Assembly (NCBI GenBank): GCA_964527775.1
Contig: CAZGQS010000001.1
Span: 124,001-188,000 of the forward strand
Origin: VMCP01 sp964527775
GTDB taxonomy: Bacteria; Bacteroidota; Bacteroidia; NS11-12g; UBA955
Reading direction: 5' to 3'
DNA: 64,000 bases
Shown here: positions 26,214-35,083 of the stretch, piece by piece
How positions within the stretch are numbered: position 1 is the stretch's first letter
How the letters are laid out: every line of letters begins with the position of its first letter
Translations under genes and position numbers: made by a program
Notes under the pieces: model-generated
What the model was told of the DNA's origin: nothing
Seen by the model: only the letters and a program-made list of their open reading frames with translations
Database searches by the model: none

Positions 26214-26216
26214 AAC
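26194..26216. repeat. Perfect inverted repeat GTTTTTGC/GCAAAAAC over the fmt -33 element
   Basis: 8-bp arms 26194-26201 and 26209-26216 with a 7-nt spacer. The right arm contains the fmt -33 element, so a bound protein here would block the promoter. It also lies about 70 nt upstream of the divergent T9SS gene. Confidence 0.45.
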
Positions 26217-26282
26217 TTCTGACCCAAATTTAACGTCTAAGTAGGTGATCTTAGATGAAGAAGTACGAAATTTGATTTTTTA

Positions 26283-29200
26283 ATGAGCCTAAAAGGTTGG
26301 TATATATGGGTGTTTACTTGTTTGATTTCGGTCAATGCGTTTGCCGTTGATGGCAATAAACCCCAATTTATTCCAAATCAGAATCAATATTCTGATCAAG
26401 TCATCGCAAAATTGCCTTTGAATTTCGGACAATTATGGTTTACCAAGTCAGGTGTGTGGATTCAAATGTTCCAAGACGAAGAATTGGATAGACTACACGA
26501 TAAAACAATTGATCAATCAACGCTTAATTCTGATGTTGTTCATTTAGAGTTTTTAGGTGCCAATCTTTCTAACTATCAGTTTGAAGGAGACTCTTCCCTT
26601 GAAATTTATAATTTCATCAAAGGAAATAATCCCCAAAAATGGGCCTCAAATGTCAAAAAGAGAGAAGTAATTCTATTCAAGAATGTTTATGATGGGGTAG
26701 ATCTTGAGTTTAAATGCACCAATTCCGGAATCAAATACAATTGGTTGGTACATAATTCTAAGAACGTTGAATGGTTGAAAAACATTAGGTATAGATTTAA
26801 TGGTGCGCAAGTTCAATTGATTCACAATAAGAAAGTAAAGGTCAATTCCAATAACCATGAATTTTTTGAAAGTATACCTTTAGTTTATTTTGTAAATCAT
26901 GAAGGTCAAAAAACCGTAGAACAACTTCACTACAATATTGATAACAACATTATTTCATATCAATGGGGAGGGTCTGACGCTCAACTTGAAAACATTAACA
27001 ATGAATTGAATTCAATTTCAAATTCAGACTTGGTCATTGATCCCATTCTTGTTTTTAGTACCTATTCAGGTTCATTTGCTGATAATTTTGGTTGTACAGG
27101 TACCTATGATGATTTGGGTAATGGTTATTCAGGTGGAACCGTTTTTGACCTTGGATTACCAACCACCGCTGGAGCAATTCAGTTAAATTTTGGTGGAGGC
27201 GAAGATGAGAATTTAGGTTATGGGGGAAGTAGAGATGGAGCAATTTTAAAGTTCAATCAAAGCGGAAGTCAACTTCTCTATTGCACTTATCTTGGAGGCT
27301 CGGGAAATGAGCAACCTCATAGTATGGTGGTAGATTCATTGAACAACTTGTTTATCATGGGTTCTACTACAAGTTTGGATTTTCCCATGATTACAAGTCC
27401 CAAGCCTTACAATCATCTACCCAATATTGGATATGAGTTTTTTGTGGTAAAATTGAATTCAACGGGTACTCAATTAAGGGGTTCTACTTTTGTAGGTGGT
27501 ACAAGAATGGATGCTGTTGGTGCTGACCGTTCTACTCAAGATGTTAATGATTTTCCACTGCTGTATAATTATGCAGATGAATTTAGGGGAGAAATAATTA
27601 CAGACAATAAAAATGTATACATTGGTGGGTTTACTTACTCCAATGACTTTCCAAACACCGTAGAATCTTTACCAATTGTGGGTCCCAAAATGAGCGGTGT
27701 AGTGTTTTCTTTAGATGGAAATTTATCAAATTTACGGTGGTCAAGGCTCATATATTCTACTGACAACTCGTATACTGCTATCTATGGAATTGCATTGGGG
27801 GATTCTGGTGATATTTACGCTACCGGTGGTACCAATGGAAAGCAATTTCCGAGTAAATATGGATTAAAATGGATCAATAATTTCATAGGTGATGTAGATG
27901 GTATTATTCTAAGATTAACCACCAATAACGGTAGTTTACTTTCGGGCAGATACTATGGCACTAACTCTTATGATCAATCATATTTTGTTCAAACAGATAA
28001 TTCAGGTAGACCCTATATTTTCGGACATACTGAAGCCCCTTTGCCTGTAATTAATGCTCGTTACAACGATCCCAATAAAGGTCAGTTTATTACCCGTTTC
28101 AATAGATATCTCAATCAAATTGAATTACAAACTACGTTTGGTTCTAATACCAATTTACCGAATATCAGTCCGTCAGCTTTTTTAGTTGATCGTTGTGAGA
28201 GGATTTTTATTTCCGGTTGGGGAGGTGCGACCAATAGTTCCCTTTACGATGTTTTTACAGGAAATCCGAAGACTCACCGAAATAAAGGTACTACTAGAAA
28301 TCTGCCTATAACCGGTGACGCCTATCAAAGGACTACCGATGGGAGCGATTTTTATGTTGCTGTTTTTTCTAAGAATATGTATAATTTGGCATATGCTACT
28401 TTTTTTGGTGGTATGACCTCTGGCTCGAAAGAAGCGGAAGAGCACGTTGACGGAGGAACCAGCAGATTCGACAAAAAAGGCATCATTTATCAGTCGGTTT
28501 GTGCGGGCTGCCGACGTAATGGTATTTATCCTACAACACCGAATGCATATTCTAGAATCAATAATAGTTCTAATTGTAACAATGCGTTATTTAAAATTGA
28601 TTTTGAGAATTTAAATAAGGTTCCTAAAATGAATGACACATTGGTGGAGGTGATCGCCACTCAACCCATTAATTTTACCATGTGGGCCTCCGATCCTGAT
28701 GTGTTTGACACTCTGAGAATAAAAGCTAAATGGTTAAATAAAGCAGGTATGTCAGGGTCTGACACAGCAATCATCAATACTTTTGAGGGTATTAATAAGG
28801 CGCGATTTGATTTGATTTGGAATACTCAGTGTAGCAGCTATTCTAAAGACACTGCCATTTTGCAACTCATGATTTTTGATTGTGGTTGCCCAGAAGCAGA
28901 TACCATATTTAGATTGGTTAAAATAGTGGTTAAACAACCACCTGTGGTAAATCCGCCAGATGCTATTTGTGTTAGTTATGATCGTGTAAATAAAGAAATG
29001 AAAGTGGCGTGGCCTGCAACTTCGGTGCCTAGTGGATTTTTTAAATATTTCTTACTCGAAAAAACAGATCCACAAGGCAATGTCTCAATAATAGATACTA
29101 TTAGAAGCGCGACTGCAGGATCATTTTTGGATGGAAATGTAGTGACACCCAATTTGCAAAATTATTGTTACAAGATTGTGGGTGTGAATATTTGCAACGT

Positions 29201-30098
29201 TAAAACCAATCCGTTGAATAGTTGGTGTACCGTTAGAGAACTAAATACGCCCATTAACAATGTGCATATGATTTCAGCTTCGGTTTTTGAGGATTATAGG
29301 GTAGACCTGCGGTGGGAATCCAGCAAAGAACCTGATTTCAAAGAATTTGAGGTATACAAATATCCTCGTGGTGCTAAGCCACAATATGTAAGCCCGAACT
29401 TCATCACAACAGATACCTTTTTGAGAGATTCTGTGGTAAAAGTAGATGATTATTCATATTGTTACGAGATCATTGTAGTTGATAAATGTGGGCATATTTC
29501 AAAGCCATCAAATGAGGGTTGCACAGTAGTAATTAAAGGCGATGCAACCGAAGCACCTGATTATCATTTTGATTTAAATTGGTTGGATTACAAAGGTTGG
29601 GAGCTTGGATCTAGTCAGTGGATTCTTGAACGAAAATATGGGGGAAAACCTCTTTTTGAGCCAATTTATTCTGGCACTCCATCCATTTTTAACTATAGAG
29701 ATGCTGATTTAGATTATGATTGGGGAGGATACTGGTATAGGGTGAAAGGAATTGAACAAGTGGGATTAGGAAAAGTCAACTACAATGCCACAACCGAAAG
29801 CAATTGGATTTATTTGATTCAGCCTCCAGAGGTTTGGGTGCCTGATGCATTTACTGTGAATCAAGATGAGTTAAATGATGTTTGGGGAACGGTACCGGTG
29901 TTTGCCCGTGAATATTCTATGAAAGTATACAATAGATGGGGACAAAAAATCTGGGAGTCATCCAACAAAAAAACACAGTGGGATGGAACTGTAAACGGTA
30001 AGCCAGCTCCTGACGGGGTTTATGCTTGGTTATTGACTTTCGATGGTTGGAATGACAAGAAGTATCAGAAAACAGGGACGGTTCTGATTTTACATTAA
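26283..30098 (+). CDS. Large secreted beta-propeller protein with type IX (gliding-motility) C-terminal domain
   Basis: 1271 residues with a signal peptide (LKGWYIWVFTCLISVNAFA). Residues about 28-240 are the N-terminal DUF7948-type domain (PQFIPNQNQYSDQVIAKLPLNFGQL). Next come SBBP-like propeller repeats to about 760 (GAILKFNQSGSQLLYCTYLGGSGNE; MVVDSLNNLFIMGSTTSLDFP). FnIII-like modules lie in about 930-1170, with repeated PxxNxxCYKI-type strands. The last 90 residues (PDAFTVNQDELNDVW, YNRWGQKIWES, WDGTVNGKPAPDGVYAW) are the type IX sorting domain of the gliding-motility type. Probably exported by the same system as the 12209-16843 protein; surface attachment or release cannot be told. Function otherwise unknown. 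Confidence 0.92.
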   Translation: MSLKGWYIWVFTCLISVNAFAVDGNKPQFIPNQNQYSDQVIAKLPLNFGQLWFTKSGVWIQMFQDEELDRLHDKTIDQSTLNSDVVHLEFLGANLSNYQFEGDSSLEIYNFIKGNNPQKWASNVKKREVILFKNVYDGVDLEFKCTNSGIKYNWLVHNSKNVEWLKNIRYRFNGAQVQLIHNKKVKVNSNNHEFFESIPLVYFVNHEGQKTVEQLHYNIDNNIISYQWGGSDAQLENINNELNSISNSDLVIDPILVFSTYSGSFADNFGCTGTYDDLGNGYSGGTVFDLGLPTTAGAIQLNFGGGEDENLGYGGSRDGAILKFNQSGSQLLYCTYLGGSGNEQPHSMVVDSLNNLFIMGSTTSLDFPMITSPKPYNHLPNIGYEFFVVKLNSTGTQLRGSTFVGGTRMDAVGADRSTQDVNDFPLLYNYADEFRGEIITDNKNVYIGGFTYSNDFPNTVESLPIVGPKMSGVVFSLDGNLSNLRWSRLIYSTDNSYTAIYGIALGDSGDIYATGGTNGKQFPSKYGLKWINNFIGDVDGIILRLTTNNGSLLSGRYYGTNSYDQSYFVQTDNSGRPYIFGHTEAPLPVINARYNDPNKGQFITRFNRYLNQIELQTTFGSNTNLPNISPSAFLVDRCERIFISGWGGATNSSLYDVFTGNPKTHRNKGTTRNLPITGDAYQRTTDGSDFYVAVFSKNMYNLAYATFFGGMTSGSKEAEEHVDGGTSRFDKKGIIYQSVCAGCRRNGIYPTTPNAYSRINNSSNCNNALFKIDFENLNKVPKMNDTLVEVIATQPINFTMWASDPDVFDTLRIKAKWLNKAGMSGSDTAIINTFEGINKARFDLIWNTQCSSYSKDTAILQLMIFDCGCPEADTIFRLVKIVVKQPPVVNPPDAICVSYDRVNKEMKVAWPATSVPSGFFKYFLLEKTDPQGNVSIIDTIRSATAGSFLDGNVVTPNLQNYCYKIVGVNICNVKTNPLNSWCTVRELNTPINNVHMISASVFEDYRVDLRWESSKEPDFKEFEVYKYPRGAKPQYVSPNFITTDTFLRDSVVKVDDYSYCYEIIVVDKCGHISKPSNEGCTVVIKGDATEAPDYHFDLNWLDYKGWELGSSQWILERKYGGKPLFEPIYSGTPSIFNYRDADLDYDWGGYWYRVKGIEQVGLGKVNYNATTESNWIYLIQPPEVWVPDAFTVNQDELNDVWGTVPVFAREYSMKVYNRWGQKIWESSNKKTQWDGTVNGKPAPDGVYAWLLTFDGWNDKKYQKTGTVLILH

Positions 30099-30114
30099 TT
30101 CTATTTTATTAATG
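30093..30114. terminator. AT-rich hairpin between convergent genes
   Basis: A 7-bp perfect inverted repeat, CATTAAT (30093-30099) and ATTAATG (30108-30114), with loop TCTATTTT. It spans the two convergent stops. The stem is weak and without GC, so it is only a possible bidirectional terminator. Confidence 0.3.
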
Positions 30115-31065
30115 CTGTCTATCTAACAACCAATGTGCAAGGTCATCAAGTAGTTGGATGTTGTACCCTTTCCCTTTGAGTGTTTCTAAAATTACCATTG
30201 CATTTTTATGGTAGTCATTTGCTTTACCAATTAGTTCCTGATCAATCTGTTTTGATTTCCAGAATTCAATGGTTGGATTCACGCGCTCTTCAGGGGCTAA
30301 AGAAAAAAGGGATTCAGTTTTTTCTGGATAAAGATCGTGTGATTTGATTTTGAGCCAAGTATTTTTACCTTCAATGATATCGCCTCCTTCTTTCTTGCCA
30401 GTCTTTGAGCCGTCACCAAAGGCGTCTAGATAATCATCCATCAATTGAAAGGACATTCCAACGTTGATGGCGAAATTATAAAATAACGAACTATCTTCAA
30501 CTGTCCCACCACCGGAAAGAAAACCGCATTCAAGGGAACATCCCAATAGAATAGCGGTTTTTAGCTTAATCATATTCAAATAATCATCTTCGTGAACGGA
30601 GTTGGGTATTTGAGCATAATCCATGTCGAGTTGTTGTCCTTCACAAACACCAATCGCTGTTTGAGTATAGATCTTGGCGATGATTTCTCTGTTCGGACCT
30701 TTGTAATTCAATAAATACTCAAATGTTTTAACGAGCATATTGTCGCCAGAAAGTATGGCGGTTGGTTCATCCCATTTTTTATGAACAGTTGGTTGGCCCC
30801 GGCGAATATCGGCTTGATCCATGATATCATCATGAATGAGAGAAAAGTTATGAAACAGTTCAATGATATGCGCAACTTCTAATCCATGATGAATTTCACC
30901 GTTGGCTATTCGGTTTCCAATGATTGCCAACAAAGGCCTTACGCGCTTACCTCCCAAAGTTAATATGTAGTTCATCGAGTCATATAGATTCGATGGATTA
31001 CCTGTAAATGGGTGGGAGGAAAGATGTTTTTCGTATTCTTTTTGTAAATCGGAGAGGTTCATCAT
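30109..31065 (-). CDS. Polyprenyl (geranylgeranyl/octaprenyl-type) diphosphate synthase
   Basis: Trans-isoprenyl diphosphate synthase making chains for quinones or other isoprenoids. 318 residues from the ATG at 31063-31065; the frame is open to a TTG at 31077, and a second ATG follows directly. Both Asp-rich metal motifs are present: DDIMD (79-83, first Asp-rich motif, followed by RRGQPTVH) and DDYLD (210-214, second). GGKRVRPLL at about 38-46 binds isopentenyl diphosphate. Product length cannot be set with confidence from the sequence. It follows rnr by 14 nt on the same strand, so is co-transcribed with it. Confidence 0.93.
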   Translation of the reverse strand: MMNLSDLQKEYEKHLSSHPFTGNPSNLYDSMNYILTLGGKRVRPLLAIIGNRIANGEIHHGLEVAHIIELFHNFSLIHDDIMDQADIRRGQPTVHKKWDEPTAILSGDNMLVKTFEYLLNYKGPNREIIAKIYTQTAIGVCEGQQLDMDYAQIPNSVHEDDYLNMIKLKTAILLGCSLECGFLSGGGTVEDSSLFYNFAINVGMSFQLMDDYLDAFGDGSKTGKKEGGDIIEGKNTWLKIKSHDLYPEKTESLFSLAPEERVNPTIEFWKSKQIDQELIGKANDYHKNAMVILETLKGKGYNIQLLDDLAHWLLDRQH

Positions 31066-31079
31066 CAGAAGTAACAATT

Positions 31080-33206
31080 TTAATCAATTAAAGTTAAATC
31101 AATATTTCTTGCGAGTAAATTGGCTTTTTTTACTTTTACCGAAATAATATCGCCAAGTCGGTATTCTCTTTTGGTTCTTCTCCCCACTATTTTCCGTTGT
31201 TCTTCCACGAAATAGAATTGGTCTTTTCTAATATCTGTAAGTCGAATCAATCCTTCGGCGTGGTAATCTATGATGGTGGCATAAATTCCCCATTCAGTAA
31301 CACCTGTAATACGAGCTTCAAAGATTTCTCCTTCGTGCAGTTTCATGAGTTCAGCCAATTTGTACTTGATACTGGCTCTTTCTGCATCGGAGGCTTTTTG
31401 CTCCATGTTGCTTGAATGTTTAGCTAACTCTTCGATGTTTGCCGAATTATAGGTGGAGGGTTTAGCGTTTAATAAGTCAAATAGAATTCGGTGTGCGAGC
31501 AAGTCAGGATACCTACGAATAGGAGAGGTGAAATGCGTGTAATAGGCAAATGCAAGACCAAAATGCGAAGTTTTTTGTCCAGTATAAACTGCCTTTGCCA
31601 TGGTTCTGATAGACATTTGCTGCAGTAGGTCAGCTTCAGGCTTTCCTGCTGATCTTTCGAGTAGACTATTGAATGATTTTCTTAAGACTTTTTCGTTTTC
31701 GATTTGGATGGGGTAACCCATTAATTTGCAGAACTTTGCAAAATCTAACAGTTTTTCTTGCGGGGGTTCGTCATGAGTTCTGTAGATAAACGGTGGTGGT
31801 GGAGTTGAATGCTGATGTACATGTACAGCAACCGTTTGATTCGCAAGCAACATGAAGGTTTCAATCATTTTATGCGCCTCAAAACGTACTTTTTCTTTCA
31901 CTTTGGTGGGTAAACCCTTTTCGTCTAATTCAAATCGTAATTCTTTACTTTCAAATCGAAGTGCACCGCGATCAAATCGTATTTTTTCAAAATGTTGTGC
32001 GATGGTATTCAGTAAGATCAATTCCTTTCCGAAATCGCCTTCCCCCGAAATAATTCCAATTTGGGCTTGTTCATAGGAAAAACGGCGATCACTATGAATG
32101 ATACCCTTACCAATCCAGTGGTTGATAATTTTATAATCTTGGTCTAAAGTCAATACCACCGAAAAGCATAATCTGTCTTCATTGGGGCGCAGAGAACACA
32201 GGTTGTTGCTGAGCTTTTCTGGCAACATAGGTATTGTTCTATCAACCAAATAAACGGAGGTAGCTCGTTGAATGGCTTCTTGATCTAGGGGGGAGCCTTC
32301 TTTTACATAGTGGCTAACATCTGCAATGTGAATGCCAATTTCAAATTCATTTTTTTCATTGATTTCGAGGGATATTGCATCGTCAAAATCTTTTGCATCT
32401 TCGGGGTCAATGGTGAAGGTGGTGATGGAGCGAAAATCTCTTCTTTGTTTGATTTCGGCTGCATCTATAACCTCCGGAATAGCTTCTGACTCAGTTAAAA
32501 CATCCTCCGGGAACCGGGTTGAAAATCCAAATTCAGCCACAATGGCATGCATTTCAGTATCGTGCGCACCGGGTTTTCCAAAGACATCAATGATTTTGCC
32601 CAACGGGAATCTGCTATTTTCCGGGAAATCGTAAACTTCAACTTGCGCCTTGCAACCGTCAAATTTATCAGCGGGAGATGGGGTGATTTTAATGTCTTTA
32701 TAACCACTTTTACCTGTGAGCAAAAAGGCATTTCCATTGAAAATGTCGAGAACTCCAATAATTCGTCTGGGGGTGCGCGAAATCAATTTGGGCGGCGAAA
32801 ATGCAGAACGTTTTCCTTGTTTGAGGAATTCTAGTTCAATAATATCTTCGGGAAGAAATCGCTGCAAAAGGCTGGAAGGCACTCTGATAATTTCATCGGT
32901 TTCGGTATTCTTTAGCAATAATTCACCGGCGTAATTATTGATGACCTTTGCTTGAATGGATTGGCTTTTTTGCGCTTTTTGGAATTGCCCCTTGGTGGGT
33001 TGACGTACCAATCCTTTCTGAACCAGACTGAGCAATGAATGGTAAATGGTGTCTTTTTTAAGTCCAGCTTCTCTGGGGATTCTTAAAAATACTTGTTGGG
33101 CATTGAGACTGCCTTTTTTATGGTCTTCCAGAATGGCTAAAATGACTTTTTCAGCCAAGGAAAGTTTTTGATTCTTTTTCAATGATTTAGGATTCGTAAT
33201 AATCAA
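31080..33206 (-). CDS. rnr: Ribonuclease R (3'-5' exoribonuclease)
   Basis: Degrades structured RNA processively. 708 residues if started at the TTG at 33204-33206. No ATG exists near the N-terminus; a second TTG at 33180-33182 would give 700 residues and avoid most of the overlap with the MFS gene. Domains: an N-terminal winged helix (SLAEKVILAILEDHKKGSL), two cold-shock-like OB folds, then the RNB domain with the catalytic Asp cluster IDPEDAKDFDD at 266-276, and GIHIADVSHYV and YTHFTSPIRRYPDL. The S1 domain is C-terminal (GEIFEARITGVTEWGIYATI). Second in a same-strand run after the MFS gene. Confidence 0.95.
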   Translation of the reverse strand: MIITNPKSLKKNQKLSLAEKVILAILEDHKKGSLNAQQVFLRIPREAGLKKDTIYHSLLSLVQKGLVRQPTKGQFQKAQKSQSIQAKVINNYAGELLLKNTETDEIIRVPSSLLQRFLPEDIIELEFLKQGKRSAFSPPKLISRTPRRIIGVLDIFNGNAFLLTGKSGYKDIKITPSPADKFDGCKAQVEVYDFPENSRFPLGKIIDVFGKPGAHDTEMHAIVAEFGFSTRFPEDVLTESEAIPEVIDAAEIKQRRDFRSITTFTIDPEDAKDFDDAISLEINEKNEFEIGIHIADVSHYVKEGSPLDQEAIQRATSVYLVDRTIPMLPEKLSNNLCSLRPNEDRLCFSVVLTLDQDYKIINHWIGKGIIHSDRRFSYEQAQIGIISGEGDFGKELILLNTIAQHFEKIRFDRGALRFESKELRFELDEKGLPTKVKEKVRFEAHKMIETFMLLANQTVAVHVHQHSTPPPPFIYRTHDEPPQEKLLDFAKFCKLMGYPIQIENEKVLRKSFNSLLERSAGKPEADLLQQMSIRTMAKAVYTGQKTSHFGLAFAYYTHFTSPIRRYPDLLAHRILFDLLNAKPSTYNSANIEELAKHSSNMEQKASDAERASIKYKLAELMKLHEGEIFEARITGVTEWGIYATIIDYHAEGLIRLTDIRKDQFYFVEEQRKIVGRRTKREYRLGDIISVKVKKANLLARNIDLTLID

Positions 33207-34479
33207 GATCCTTATGGAAGGATTCCTCGACCCGCAAAGTTCCCCAAATTGCTATGACTAAACAAATTATTCCGACTAAATAGGCAGAATGTAAGGTGTA
33301 ATGGGTGGAAACCGACTTTAACGCTGACTCAAAATACTCGTATCCCCAAGTAATTAACAACACACCGCCTCTCACAAAATTGGGAACTGTAGCAGAAACG
33401 GTACTTCGAATATTGGTACCAAATTGCTCGCTTGCATTGGTGACAAATAGGGCCCAATAACCGGTTGCCATTCCCAAAACGGTAGCTAAGACGCGATAGT
33501 AATTTGCAGAGCCCACAGGACCGTAGAGATATAAAGTCATAACAAGGAAAATAGAAATTAAGTTGAAGAGTATGACTTTTTTTCTGCTTTGGAACCATTG
33601 AGATAAGATTCCAGAAAGGAGGTCCCCAGAAGAAAGTCCGACGTAACTCCAAAGCACCATTTCTTTGGTGGATACTTCCAACATGATGTTTGGGTTGCCT
33701 GTGATTTCGGGAAGGAATCTGTGTGCAAGGGCAATGAGGATTCCTACAACAAACCAAACGGGTAAACCAATTACGATACAAGCCAGGTATTTCAAAAAGG
33801 TATCTTTGGTTTTGAATAGGCTAAAGAAATTTCCTTTTTTTACTTCTGCACCTTGCATTTCGGCGAACATATTTGATTCAAAAGTACCTGCTCTTAAGGC
33901 TAGCAACACCAATCCTAAAACTCCTCCAACAATGTAAGCCACTTGCCAATTGGCTAATGGTTTCCCAATAATGGATGATATAAATTCACCAATAATCTCA
34001 CCTTTATCAGCCACTAAGAAGGCGGCAACTGCACCTAATGCTCCGAAGGTTACAATAATCATGGTACCCACGCCTCGTTTTTTAATGGGCATAAGTTCAG
34101 CAACCAAAGTTATTGCGGCACCTAATTCACCTGCCAGACCTAAACCAGCAATAAATCGCCAAACCTTGTAAGCTTCTAATGTTGTCACAAAAGCATTGGC
34201 AATGTTTGCGATACTGTAAATTAAGATACTTCCAAAAAGCACGCTCACGCGACCTTTTTTATCGCCTAGAATTCCCCAAATCAATCCGCCCATAAGCATT
34301 CCGGCCATCTGCCATCTGAAAAGGACGGTTTCATTGGTTAAGAAATCTATGCTCAAAGCATCTAGACTTTCTTTTTTAATGATATTGAATAAAATCAAAT
34401 CATAAATATCAACGAAATAGCCTAGAGATGCTACAATAATTAGTAAGGCAATATTCTTTTTTGGTCTGTCTTTTGACAT
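33187..34479 (-). CDS. MFS transporter, sugar-porter-like
   Basis: 430 residues from the ATG at 34477-34479 (the frame is open further to 34536). Twelve hydrophobic segments in two halves. The first half has GLIWGILGDKKGRVSVLFGS, the classic MFS loop-2/3 motif (GxxxDxxGRR/K). Segment 4 has WRFIAGLGLAGELGAAITLVAELMP, typical of the SP/metabolite-H+ symporter branch. The substrate cannot be predicted; relatives carry sugars, organic acids or aromatic acids. The 3' end overlaps the assigned rnr start by 20 nt in another frame. It lies 31 nt after the methionine-sulfoxide-reductase gene. Confidence 0.85.
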   Translation of the reverse strand: MSKDRPKKNIALLIIVASLGYFVDIYDLILFNIIKKESLDALSIDFLTNETVLFRWQMAGMLMGGLIWGILGDKKGRVSVLFGSILIYSIANIANAFVTTLEAYKVWRFIAGLGLAGELGAAITLVAELMPIKKRGVGTMIIVTFGALGAVAAFLVADKGEIIGEFISSIIGKPLANWQVAYIVGGVLGLVLLALRAGTFESNMFAEMQGAEVKKGNFFSLFKTKDTFLKYLACIVIGLPVWFVVGILIALAHRFLPEITGNPNIMLEVSTKEMVLWSYVGLSSGDLLSGILSQWFQSRKKVILFNLISIFLVMTLYLYGPVGSANYYRVLATVLGMATGYWALFVTNASEQFGTNIRSTVSATVPNFVRGGVLLITWGYEYFESALKSVSTHYTLHSAYLVGIICLVIAIWGTLRVEESFHKDLDYYES

Positions 34480-34510
34480 GTTCGGCAAGATACGAAATAT
34501 GAAGTTAATC

Positions 34511-34999
34511 CTATAATTTAGGATCCAGTGAACCAATATTTTGACAGAATTTATCTAAAAAATATTGGTCAGTTTGATCAAACTCAGAGAAATTGACAGA
34601 ATCAATATCTAAAACAGCCCAAACTTCGCCGAGACTGTTACAGATAGGCACCACTATTTCAGAATTAGAAGCAGAGCTGCAGGCAATGTGACCAGGGAAT
34701 TCATGAACGTTAGGTACAAGCTGGGTGCATTTGTCTTTCCAAGCGGTTCCACAGACTCCTTTTCCATATTCAATTCTGGTACAGGCATTTGTGCCTTGGA
34801 AAGGCCCTAATACGAGTTCTCCATCATTTACTAAATAAACACCTGTCCACCAGTGATTGAAAAGCTCCTTAAGCAAGGCAATAGCATTGCTTAAATTTGA
34901 GAACCACGGTGCTTTTGGGTCTAAAAAATGAGGCCAATTATTTAATAGCCATTGGTATTTTTCTTCTTTAGTTAACCCTTGTACAGAAAACTCATTCAT
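34511..34999 (-). CDS. msrC: Free methionine-(R)-sulfoxide reductase (GAF domain)
   Basis: Reduces free L-methionine-(R)-sulfoxide; a GAF-fold enzyme with thioredoxin-linked cysteines. 162 residues. C73 (NACTRI), C83 (GVCGTAW) and C107 (GHIACSS) have the same spacing (10 and 24) as the three redox cysteines of E. coli MsrC (84, 94, 118). LGPFQGTNACTRIEYGKGVCG and SEIVVPI are the family signatures. First in a same-strand run to the polyprenyl synthase. A -7-like box, TAATTTCG, sits 7 nt before the ATG. Confidence 0.94.
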   Translation of the reverse strand: MNEFSVQGLTKEEKYQWLLNNWPHFLDPKAPWFSNLSNAIALLKELFNHWWTGVYLVNDGELVLGPFQGTNACTRIEYGKGVCGTAWKDKCTQLVPNVHEFPGHIACSSASNSEIVVPICNSLGEVWAVLDIDSVNFSEFDQTDQYFLDKFCQNIGSLDPKL

Positions 35000-35083
35000 A
35001 AAGCGTCGAAATTAATTGATTTTTATCAGTGTTTATCCCGTAAATTATAGGTAAATTGCGTGTTTATTTGATTTATTTTGGGA

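Noticed and set aside
33329..33781. 150-residue minus-strand ORF in the MFS gene
   Set aside because: Out-of-frame shadow rich in H, R and C without domain signature.
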